From Alisma plantago-aquatica (Eukaryota; Streptophyta; Magnoliopsida; Alismatales; Alismataceae): a stretch of DNA of 64,000 nt. The stretch spans positions 1,621,845,211-1,621,909,210 of the forward strand of contig OY856409.1 of assembly GCA_963693085.1 (NCBI GenBank). The letters are read 5' to 3'. This document shows, one piece after another, positions 46,855 to 56,910 of this stretch. Position 1 is the first letter of the stretch. Each line of letters starts with the position of its first letter. The notes under the pieces are model-generated. The model saw only the letters and a list, made by a program, of their open reading frames with translations, had not been told where the DNA came from and ran no database searches. The position numbers were made by a program, and so were the translations under genes.

Positions 46855-47340
46855 ACCCAAAAATGATTTGGAAAATGAAGTTGAAGTAGTTTAAAGTCAT
46901 AGTCCAGGACTAGAAACAGATGGCCAAATCAAGCATGTGATTGGTCCAATTTTAGGTCATCGTCCTAGACCTAAAAGATATTGATAGATAAAGCACAAGA
47001 TTGGTCTAAATTTACGTCATGTCTTGGATGCAAAAGAGATTGGATGATAAAGAACAAGAGAGGTTTGTTTAAGGTCATGGTCCATGACTGAAAAAGATTG
47101 GAAGATGAAGCTAGATTAGTTTAAGGTCATGGTCTAGTACCCAAAAAAGATTTGGAGCCTGAAAAAAGGTCTGGAAAATAAATTTGGATTAGTTTAAGGG
47201 CGTATTCCAAGACCAAAAAAAGATGGGAAGATAAAGCACATGATTGGCCTAGTTTAAGTCATGGTCCAAAACACAAAAGAGGTTGGAATATAAAGCACAT
47301 TATTTGCTAAAACAATTAATGGTCTAAGACCCAAAATAGA
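46855..47340 (+). repeat. Minisatellite, roughly 55-65 bp units
   Basis: About eight degenerate units of 'taggtcatggtc-aagaccc-aaaagat-tgga-gata-agcacatgattggt'. Related units occur at 22970-23350, on the far side of the Athila and gypsy-like elements, so the two insertions split one repeat domain. Confidence 0.65.
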
Positions 47341-48740
47341 GTGGACCGACCTTCCACACAAGTGGTCATGATTCAAGATGCCTAGTAGAGTGTACTACTT
47401 TGAAATCAAAGAAGTATTAAGAAAGTATGTTTCCACTAATCACATTGTTGATGATTTTGGGTCATGCTTTATCCATGAAGTCTTATGAATATTTTATTGA
47501 CTTTTGAACTCTTTGATTTTAACTAATATGAAGGGAATGAATCTAATCATAAAATATATGATGATGGTAAAAATATGGAATCAAGGTCCATCATATCATT
47601 CAATATACTTTGATGAAGTGGTATTCATGTTGTATTTCTAATAGGTTTATGTTCCCCTTGTAAAAAATGATTAGTGCATGTTGCTTGTAAGGTAGAGGCT
47701 TGTATCCAGTAGGCATTGTATCACATTGGGTCTAATGTGAGAGAAGTGTTTTCAGGTGACATGAGCTCATAGTATATGGGTTGTCCTTTAACCGACTCTT
47801 TGGACCTGAGGTCCTTTGCTGATTCGGTAATTGTTATGCAAAGAACATGTCCTATGAGGCCACATTAACCAATAAGAGGTAACCCTCATTTAGGATTGTA
47901 GATATGTCTTGGAATACAATTACTTATCTACAGAGATGATGTTCCTGGTCAGACTCTTTATCAAAATGGGTAGCAAGCATTTGTGGAGGTAGATCCAGGT
48001 TAGATTTTTTCTATGTACTAAAAAATTCATTATGTCTTTACCACCTTCAACATTCTTCCAACGATCGTTGATGGACTCTGTTGGTGAGATATGTTGTTAC
48101 TGTTGTAGGATACCTTCTTACTATTTGAGTGAACTGTGATACTAACCCATAGTGGGACAATATCATCCGATATTTCCCTTCTTCATCTATCTTTATCAAG
48201 GCAAGGGATTAACATGATATTAATTACTTTGGTGGCATTTTTCCCCGTTGATTTCTATTAAAAGTTTTGATTTCTTCTTTTGATATTAATGTGATCATGT
48301 TGGTCGATAAGAAGTTGTTTTGAAGTTGATTTTTAATTTAATTTTTTATTTCACATGTTATGGTTTATGCCTTTTATGCTATGACACACCATGTCATATG
48401 TTAGGATCTGGCCCTTGGAGGGTTCTTTTTTCTTTTGTGCTTAGGGCGCTGGTTAGTATTTTAGTTTTTCAAGGCTGATACCTCTTTGGCGAGTTGGTGG
48501 TAACCCATGTTATTCAGAAGGCCTATCATGATATGTGAGGAAAAGTCATTTAATTATTAGAGTTTATCTGATGGAGAATGACAACTACACTAATAAACCT
48601 ACTTTTCACTTTATGTTCCTTGAGTTTAAGGTGTTTCCAGACCCCAAGCATATTTAATCTTGCCCAAAGTCTTCTATGAATGGGTTGGTTCTTCCCTCAA
48701 GATGATCATATCCAGATGTACCACTCGGAGAAGATTTTTT
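47341..48740. other. Non-coding, unassigned
   Basis: No ORF above 60 codons and no domain or repeat recognised. Confidence 0.4.
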
Positions 48741-48744
48741 TAGG

Positions 48745-49310
48745 GTGGATTTGATGCTCCACTGGCTCATGATTTCATGTTTGTATGATGTAAGCTAATC
48801 CATGTAGTGAGTATTTGACAAACGATTCCCTACCCTGTTGGTTTAAGGATTCAAGCATTAGAGACATCCCCATGGGCCCTATTCTCCACACTTATGAGTG
48901 TATGAAATTTGTCACAAGAATGTGTTCACATTTTGGGGTGTAATTTTAGACTTGATTATTAATCTTTTTAGTCGCATGTTAGTCCATGGTCATTGATACT
49001 CATAACCTTTAGATGGTAGTTTTTTACTTCCAAAAGAGAGAGTTATGCTCCACTGGTCCTGTTAGTCATTCTTATTAAGATCAATCATGTCATGTAGTGA
49101 GTATTGAGCTAAAACTATTTGTTCAGTTGGGCTAAGGAGACAAGCATCAGAGACCCCCCATGGGCTCTATCCTCAATGCTTATTAGTAGAATCAATTCAT
49201 CATGAGCATATGTCCAAGTTTTGATGTCCTTTAGTCTTCACAAATAATATATATTAAGTTAATCCCTAAATGTTGTGGACATTGATGATCAAAAGCCTTA
49301 GCATGAGGTC
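48745..49310 (+). repeat. Tandem duplication of a roughly 290-bp unit
   Basis: Two diverged copies share 'gctccactgg', 'catgtagtgagtatt', 'caagcat-agagac', 'catgggc-ctat-ctc' and 'taatcttt/cttaatccct' in the same order. No coding capacity. Confidence 0.55.
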
Positions 49311-50060
49311 TCGAATTGTGTTAATGGGAGTTTACAAGAGAAGGTTCCCCATTTGTGGTCCCTAATATACATTATCATAGAAGATGGTGAGATTTAAACA
49401 ATGTATCAAGGGATTTGAATCTCCCTATCATCCATCCACCTGTATCTATCATGCCACATCAGTTGGATTGTTATTATGCTTACAAATTAAAGTTCATGTA
49501 GGGAGTGATCCCTAAATTTGTTATTACAATGTCTTGACTTTTTGCATCTGTTCCAAATCACATCTAGGGTGCCCAATATAAGAATACCAAGAAGAGGACA
49601 CTTGTTGATTTTGACATGTGACATCATCCTAAATTTTTAAATATAGATGCTTTCAATAATTGAGAAGTTGTTATGGGTGAGATTAGGTTTAAGAATCATT
49701 TGGGCCTCATGATAATAGTCATTCTCCTTCCTTTATAGGATTATGGTTCTACTTTATCCCTTCCTCTTCAGGGTTCATGGGCAAACACATCCAAGTACTT
49801 AAGTAGATTAAGTGATTTTTTATTGATTTTGTTTTGTTTTCACTATTTCATATTATTTTTTTTCATTTTGATTTTTTTTTTCATTTTCTGATTTTTTTAA
49901 AGAAAAAACAATTAGATACATAATTCATGATCCCTGAATGCTCTATTTCTCTTGGTATTCTATTACAGAGATCTGACTCTAGTGGAGTTTTAGTCAGTTC
50001 TATCACGATGTATGTTGGTGTATTCTTATTGTGCTCTACATTGCAGATGGATTCAATGAA
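49311..50060. other. Non-coding, with a poly(T)-rich tract
   Basis: 49810-49905 is T-rich with short A runs. No gene recognised. Confidence 0.4.
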
Positions 50061-50074
50061 TTTTGTGATTGCAT

Positions 50075-50293
50075 CTAGCTCTTCGGTGATAGGCTTTTTG
50101 TAACTTTTTTAAGGGCATCCACTTGGACCAAAACAGTCTCGATCAAGTCTTCAATGTTGTGATTGAGGGTTATACATGAGTATATAGTATGTCCCACGAT
50201 CTGATGACGATCATAGTGAATGTTGGGATTGTACTTCTTTGGCAAAGGATTAGTAGGCTCCTTCATGGATGGGAATTCCATAAGGTGGTACAC
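50075..50293 (-). pseudogene. Ty3/gypsy gag-pol linker fragment (zinc-finger-like), minus strand
   Basis: The 72-codon frame reads PLPKKYNPNIHYDRHQIVGH and then SCITLNHNIEDLIE. This has the shape of the 'P-L-P-x-x-Y-N-P-N...H...G-H...C...L...I-x-D-L-I' segment found C-terminal of gag in many plant gypsy elements; its first Cys appears as Tyr. Scraps of similar gag-like coding may extend towards 51230 on the same strand but could not be confirmed. It suggests an old minus-strand gypsy element underlying 47-53 kb. Confidence 0.45.
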
Positions 50294-50299
50294 TAATGG

Positions 50300-51415
50300 G
50301 AGAGTCTAATTGAGACAGACCCCTAATGGTGTGAAACTTTTCTATGGTTCCCACATTGTCACTATGGTATCAATCGTCACTTTGGAAACTATATTTCCTT
50401 TTATTAAGATTTGACAATCAAGCATTGTGCTCTTCTGGTGGTGACCTAGGAAGGTGTTGATTTCTTGTATCTATCATCTAGATTCTTCATTTTTGTGTTG
50501 AATTTCTCTCAACTGTAATCAACTATGTGTTCTAAGTGAACAACTTATGTTAGTTCCATTATGAAGCCTAGATGAGGTGGGTACATGTATGGTTTTGGAA
50601 CTAGAGGATAGTTCCAAGGTGGAAGTGGAGGATACATTGTGGGGATAGCTATACTACATTTGTTCTTCGGAATTGGAATTGTAGTCTTTTGATGCTTTCT
50701 AGATGTTAACATTCTGCCTTGATAAAAATGACTTCAGATTGTTCATGGGATTCTTCTATTTGATTATCTTCTTGGCTATTTTGAGGAGTGACTATGTGTG
50801 TCATAGATGTCTCCTGGTACACTGTCTCAGATGTAACATGCTTATGCTATCATACCCTTGGTGGGAGTCTTCTGTTATGGTGTCCTTGTTCACCATGTAG
50901 GTTGTATTATTATGATAGTTCTGCATGACTTGTGAAGGGCAACACATGTAATTGTGGCTTTATCTACCCCATGTTAATTTTAACTATCTGCTTCTCACCA
51001 AACTCAAGTGACTCTGTGATGTGTGGTTCTTCAATCCATCATCAATTTTTGTAAAGATCATGTGTTAACTTCAGTCTTCAATTCGTTATGAGAGTCTCTA
51101 ACTAGTGTCTTAATCACCTCACCAATGTTGGACTGTTTGTTAGCTCTTGCCATCTGAAGAAGATCTTCCTCAAACTATTCATATTAATCTACTAGTTGAC
51201 ACTACTATGACTTCCTCCTCTATCACGAAGGTGGAATTATTGGTTATTCGGATTGGGAGACCAACATGTAATCTATCCCTTATGTAGAAAGGATTTCAAA
51301 AGGGAAAAAACATGGTTGTAAATAGACTACTCCTAGCATTAGGCAAGAGGATTTGGCATTCAAGTTTTTTTCTTTTTGTGTCCCTTTCATTCTAGGAATG
51401 ATTAAACAAAAACTT
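50300..51415 (-). other. Possible decayed gypsy gag region, no gene claimed
   Basis: No ORF above 65 codons. Minus-strand scraps are consistent with a gag upstream of the fragment at 50075 but carry many stops. Confidence 0.25.
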
Positions 51416-51419
51416 CCCC

Positions 51420-51830
51420 TTGCATAGACCAGGGGGTCATAAATCATGAAAGAAATGGTAGCATTCCCTTACATGGAAATGGGACAAAGATCACATCAAA
51501 ATATAATATTTCACCCTTTGTGCGGTAAGGGATTGTTCATGTATAAACACATATTATTAGATCCAATGATAGAATTCATGTTTTTTGTGTCCCCAATGGT
51601 CTACGTAGTATTCAACAATAATTGGACCTTGTGAAGAAGAGGGGGTCCAAAATCATGATAGAAAAAGGTAACACGACCTTTGCATGGAGAAGTGAATAAA
51701 GATCATGTCGAAATATTAAAGTTCATCCATTGCATGGAAAGGGATTGTTCATGTATCAACACATATTATTAGAATCAATGATATGAAGAGAGGGGTGTGT
51801 CCCTAGATTGGGTAGTACACAAGGATTTTT
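51420..51830 (+). repeat. Tandem duplication of a roughly 210-bp unit
   Basis: Two copies share 'gggggtc-aaatcatga-aga', 'aaagatca-atc-aaatat', 'aagggattgttcatgtat-aacacatattattaga' and 'caatgata'. The 62-codon ORF at 51446 lies inside and is accidental. Confidence 0.7.
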
Positions 51831-51944
51831 CAAGTATTCTCAGATATATCTAGTAGTGCCAGGATAAAGCATGTGGATTGTGGTTGTTGGTTGTAGAGGG
51901 GAAGTTTGAATGGTATTTGGGAATAAGGTGATCCACTCAGGAGC

Positions 51945-52690
51945 CAGAGACTATTGATGGATATTGGTATGAGATTCCCCTTCCTTAGTGGAGATTATAT
52001 GAGAGAAATACTCACAAGAAAAGGGCATCCAAGGATAAGGAGACCATCGTGGGTCCAAAGAATGTGGCTGGATATGGGTGTATGAGATTTCTCTCCCCTC
52101 ATGGGAAATTGTATGACAGAAATAATCGTAAGGAAAATAATATCCTAGGACAAGGTGACCTATTTGCGGATAGAGATCGTGTCAAGATATGGATTTTTTA
52201 CATTCTTCTCTCCTCATTGGAGATTTTATGAGCTCCAAGGATGAGGTGACCTTATATAGGTTAGAGAATGTGGCTAGATACATGTATGTGATATTCCTCT
52301 CTCCTTATTTGAGATTTTATGAGAGAAATACTCACAAAGGAAAGGGTATCTTGGGAAAAGGTGACCCTCTCAGAGCCAAAGTTTATGGTTGGATATGGGT
52401 GTGTGATATTTGTTTCTCCTTAGGGGATACTTTATGAGAGAAGTAATCACATGGAAAAGGGTATCTAGGGACAAGGTGATCCGCTCATGCCATAGACTGT
52501 GGTATATGGGTCATGTGGAACTCCTCTCTCCTTAGGGAAAATTTTATGAGAGAAACACTCATAAGGAAAATGGTGTCCAGGGACAAATGACCATCTAGAG
52601 GCTAGAGACTATAGCTGAATATGCATGTAGGAGATTCCTGTCCCCTTAGGGGACATTTGATGAGAGAAATATTCATAATGAAAAAGGGTT
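51945..52690 (+). repeat. Satellite-like array, about seven units of roughly 115 bp
   Basis: Unit core: 'tggatatgggtgt-tgagattcctctccccttaggggagattttatgagagaaatactcac-aggaaaagggtatc-agggacaaggtgacc', given here only as a verbal alignment of diverged copies starting near 51957, 52071, 52187, 52273, 52391, 52503 and 52616. One unit (52187) is shortened. Each unit contains a dyad around CTCCCCTTAGGGGAG-like sequence. No coding capacity. Confidence 0.75.
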
Positions 52691-53370
52691 TATTCATCTA
52701 GTGTTTGGTCATGGTTGGGAATCGTAATGATATGAAAAAGAAAGTACAGTAATGGCCCTATTTTAGGTCATGGTCCAGGGCCGTGGGGTTGGATATGCAA
52801 TGATGAGGAGACCTACTACTACATGACATCTCATCCAAGGTGTTAAATCCTTTCGATCAAATGAAGTTGGCATGCTTGGGCATGATTTGATATTTTAGAA
52901 AAAATTTGGAAGTTATATATAAGATTTGAGGATTGAGTATCCTTACTACGTAATGATGAAGCTTTGTCTTGTAAGTATCAAGATGAGTAGATGCCCTTAA
53001 AGTCTCTAGTTGTTGGGTATACATGAGCATGTGGAGCTCAAGGCCAGAGAGAATGGTACACATCTAGATCCGATTTGATCATGAGATACAACGAATGGTA
53101 GGTAAAATTTGGCAGCCTTTTGGTGCAAGGATGAGGTTTGGAAATTTATCCCATAGAAGGTCAAGGTATTATGGATATTTCTCCAAAAAAGAATGACACT
53201 TTGTCCCATGTCTGGTTGGAGATTGAGATTAAAGAGCATTCAAAGTCCTTGAATATAATTTTTGCAGATTTCAAAGGCTTCTAGTTTGAGTGGTGGCTCA
53301 TTAGAAGAAAGCACAACCGGGTAGCCTTTTAACATAGATCATGTCAGAAGATCACTGAAAAGGTTGTCCA
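52691..53370. other. Non-coding, unassigned
   Basis: 'ttttaggtcatggtccag' at about 52762 links it to the minisatellite at 46855. The two ORFs on the minus strand (52857-53239) show no domain. Confidence 0.35.
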
Positions 53371-54140
53371 AGTTTGAAATGGTTTTCCTTTTGTTGAGTC
53401 CTAAAAACATTTTGTAATTTTCTGAAGTATTCAGAAGAAGGTTCAACTTTGTAGAGTTTTGAAAAGAAATTTTTAACTTTGTTAACTTTTTTAATGTTTC
53501 TCAACATTGATTGGGTTTTGAATGATAGCTTAACTTTTGTTGATTATTTGAATATACATTCAACTTTAATAGATTTTTTAAAAGACGGTTCTTTTTTGAA
53601 AAGATTTTCTCTGGTTTAGAAAATATGTTCTTAAATATTTTGAAAAGATTTCCTTTTTTGACAAGATTGTACTCTGTTAAATTTTTGGGTTGATATATTA
53701 TTATTGAAAAGATTATTCTTTTTGAAAAAATATTCTTTTTTAAAAGATTGTTCTTTTTGTGAAAAATAATTTTCCTTTAAAAAGATTGTACTTTTTGAAA
53801 AGATGTTTCTTTTTTATAAAGATTGTTCTTTTCTTCAAAAAGGGTTTTTCTTCTTTGAAATATTTTTTTTTGCAAAATGATTGTTATTTTTGGAAAAGAT
53901 TTATTTTTTAAATACTTTTATTTTGTGAAAAATATGTGTGATTTTTTGTAAGAATTTTTCTTTAAGAAGATTTTTAGTTTTTGAATATATTTTTTTTGGA
54001 AAGACTATTCACCTAAAAGATATTTTTTCCTTTTTTGTTTCTTGAAAAGACTTTTTAAAAAGATTGTTCATCTTCCTTTTTGTTGGAAAGATTGTTCTTT
54101 TATAGAATTGATTGTTGACTTATTTTCGAAATATTGTATT
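53371..54140 (+). repeat. T-rich periodic tract (gaaaagattgttcttttt)
   Basis: Dozens of variants of 'ttttgaaaagattgttcttt' with irregular spacing run up to the border of the copia LTR. Strand asymmetry is strong (T and A with G on one strand, almost no C). Origin unknown. Confidence 0.7.
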
Positions 54141-54773
54141 TCCAAATGTTCTTTTATTCAAAAATATTGTTAAATCAAGATTATTGAATCAAGATTGTTG
54201 GGTGAGAAATCATTTTATTCAAAAATTAATCTATTTGTATTCCCCAATACAACAAGATTGTGTCAACTACTATGAAATTGGAAGGATGGTTTCAGTGAGT
54301 TATACCTGGTCCAGGAGCAAGTCCAACGACAAAACTCGCTTCTTTGCAATTGCTGACAAGTTTCTCTTGAACAATGGTTGTGTAGCTCCTAGTATTCACC
54401 ACGAACAACGTCTGTGCAACCTCTATAGTGACTCCTTTGGTCTCACCACAGACTAGAGGCTGACTTTGCTCTCTGAGCAGTAGCCAAAGGACTCTTGCCT
54501 CTAAAGTCATCCACATAGACCAACTAGAACTCCTATCATTTACCAAGAATGGATAGGAAGGAGTTGTCCTTCCCATTTGTGTACTAGTCACCAACCTGCT
54601 CTCCCACTACGACAACCCTCAGTTGTTCTCTCCCGTGACTATCCCTCCCTAGTCAGGTAGGACTTTCCTGGGCTCTCCTGGTTTCCACAACTAGAGATGA
54701 CAACACTTGTTAGAGAAACTGATCCTCTATTGTTTGTGCAGTAGTTGTGTCTTGGGAAGCCCCCAGTACCCCT

Positions 54774-54782
54774 CTATATATA
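54774..54782 (-). promoter_or_regulatory. TATA box, minus copia 3' LTR
   Basis: CTATATATA on the + strand, i.e. TATATATAG, in the same context as 12531-12539. Confidence 0.7.
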
Positions 54783-54904
54783 GGAGGAGTTAGGGTCATG
54801 GTTGCCAGTCCCCAGTCAATGCAGGACTAAAAGTGGGAGTGGAAATGACTAAGAGATCTTGACTTTTCACAACAGTTTGCAATCTGTGATGGTCGAAACG
54901 GCCA

Positions 54905-55335
54905 TTTCGCACACCCAGACGGTCGTCTGGTGCACGAGACGATCATCTCTCACTACCAAATAGTTGTTTGGTAGTTCCAATCTCACTTGAATTTTACTAT
55001 TTTGAATCCAATTAATATCTCATATTAATTTCCTTGTTCCTTAAGTAAAAACAACTGAAACTATTCGGGAAACATCATGAACCTTCATTCCACCCAACTG
55101 GGTTGTCTCACTCAAGAGAGATGCCTTTCTCACTCACCCAGATGGCTGTCTGGTGAGTAGAGATGAGCCAATATGTTTAATCATATTGAACCGGTCGGTT
55201 CAAGGGTTAAAATCGGAAAAACCAACCTCCGATCAACCTGAACCCCAAACAACCATCTCAACTACATGAGACACTCGCCTGGCTACCCAAACGGCCATCT
55301 CACTCAGTGAGATGGTCGTTTGGTAGTCCTGGCCA
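54905..55335 (-). promoter_or_regulatory. Dyad-motif cluster in the copia LTR
   Basis: Variants of CCAAACGGCCATCTC and its reverse complement recur at about 54918, 54942, 55136, 55246 and 55287. The last is a 37-bp near-perfect palindrome with arms CCAAACGGCCATCTC and GAGATGGTCGTTTGG around CACTCAGTG. The counterpart is at 62722-63133 in the 5' LTR (palindrome 63097-63133). The cluster lies about 120-550 bp upstream of the TATA box in the element's own direction. Confidence 0.6.
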
Positions 55336-56130
55336 GCCAATCAAGCAATCAGTTATGTGAATTGAATACCTAAACACTTTAATAATCAATTCAATTTTCG
55401 TTCAAGATCAAACTCCTCTTCTAGATCAGTTCCTATGTGTTTTACCCTATAGGTCCCATATCACGTTGGCAATGAATGTCCATAACTAGCTTATGACCTC
55501 ACAAGCAAAGAGTGGTGCCTAGTCGCACATCAGTGCTACCCAAGTAAAATGGAAAGTTGGAGAACAACTTCAACCTACAATCTACGTAAGGTGTTGTAGT
55601 GATTGTATAGTTCCTTTGTCTCTAATATTTGAGATGAACTTGAGGCATGGTTGATCATCCTCTCAATGTTCAATCGATGTTTCTTGAACCAAGAGTAGTC
55701 TGTCTGAGATAATGTGACCTCAATATCACATATTAATTCACATGTACATGCACATGTTTTTCTCAGACACACTAATCAAGTGGCCATGATATCATACTCC
55801 AGTAGGAGGGATAAATCCCATGTCTATCACCTACAATCTATCCCCATGTGTTAAAGTCACCCAATCATCACCTTTATAACAACCCATGTTTTTAGACTGT
55901 ATTTGATGATGTCAAGGCATACCCAATGACATGTGACGAGTGCAGTGATTTTAGGTCTAAGAATCACAATCACCACCTTCACTATGAGAGATGACTATGA
56001 CCACAAAACCATGTGTCACTCTCAAGGTGGGTCTGCCTGATACATTGTTCTCTAACATGTATCTGTGTGCTTGGTTTGATATTGCCATATCATAACTAAT
56101 GAGATTTAGTCATCAACCAACGCACACTCT

Positions 56131-56574
56131 CTACCTAGGCGAGCTAATGAGATCTGAGCAGTTCTCAATGATAATGCCATCATAGGTTATCTCATACCTA
56201 AGCGAGATAATGTAGTTGCAAGAGCGTTAGGATCACGAGGGTCCACTCTCAATGACACTTACATTTGTACTGAACATATGCTGCTACCCATGTATGTGCG
56301 AGGTCTCATCATCATTGATAGGCATAGTGTTCCGTACATTTTCTTTAGGAGAACACCTGCTGGATGATGTGGCTCTTGGTTCATCTTTTGGTGTCTTGAA
56401 GTCTTGCGCAGCTCTGAGTTCTTTTTCTGGTTTTTGTATAGAGTCTTTAGTGGGCCTGATGGGGGTTTTATCCACAACTTTATAAGCGTGAATTGTAACC
56501 TTTTTTAATGGTTTCCCCACAAAGAGGAGAGTGGGATGAATAGAAGATCTCCTGGCTTAAATTAAAAAAAAAAC
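56131..56574 (+). mobile_element. 5'-truncated LINE tail inserted in the copia LTR
   Basis: The 444-bp insert ends in a run of about 10 A (56563-56573) and is flanked by CCAACGCACACTCT (56117-56130, 56575-56588). The + copia LTR carries the same site once (about 11232-11246), so the insertion is directly demonstrated. The first part reads YLIPKRDNVVARALGSRGST (about 56190), like the C-terminal end of a LINE RNase H, and the rest is 3' UTR. It is not the same subfamily as the LINE at 26383. Confidence 0.75.
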
Positions 56575-56898
56575 CCAACGCACACTCTGATCTTATGTAT
56601 TATTATTGTCTATCAACCTTCCATAGTAACAACCGATCATGGACATAACGAGAATATGTATATGTAATCTTATCATCTATATGATCTCATTACAAGGATA
56701 GGAACTTGGAAACATACAAAATTGAGTAATATTATACTCTAGACATTCACTTTGTATCCTCATTATCTCATAACTGAGTGAAACAGATGAACTGAAATTT
56801 TGCCTTTATATATGTGTTATTATTAATCATATCCTTTGTAGGTAATTATGCCGTTTTAATCACCATATGATTGGCTCTATGGGAAAATGTTTCCAAAA

Positions 56899-56910
56899 GA
56901 CTCCCACTTG
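56899..56910 (-). other. Polypurine tract of the minus copia
   Basis: Minus-strand CAAGTGGGAGTC, identical to 10925-10936, next to the LTR. Confidence 0.8.

Larger units (their letters stand above)
54196..56898 (-). repeat. 3' LTR of the minus copia, containing a LINE tail
   Basis: It begins (minus strand) TTTTGGAAAC, where the sister LTR reads TGTTGGTATG, and ends ACCCAACA at 54196. Without the 458-bp insertion plus TSD it is about 2.25 kb, matching the + copy. It contains a 37-bp near-perfect palindrome (55287-55323) and a TATA box. Confidence 0.85.

Noticed and set aside
51945..52690. Regularly spaced repeats as a CRISPR array
   Set aside because: Plant DNA; units are contiguous diverged tandem copies without unique spacers. 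The same applies to 22756-22935, 25071-25205 and 31378-31555.
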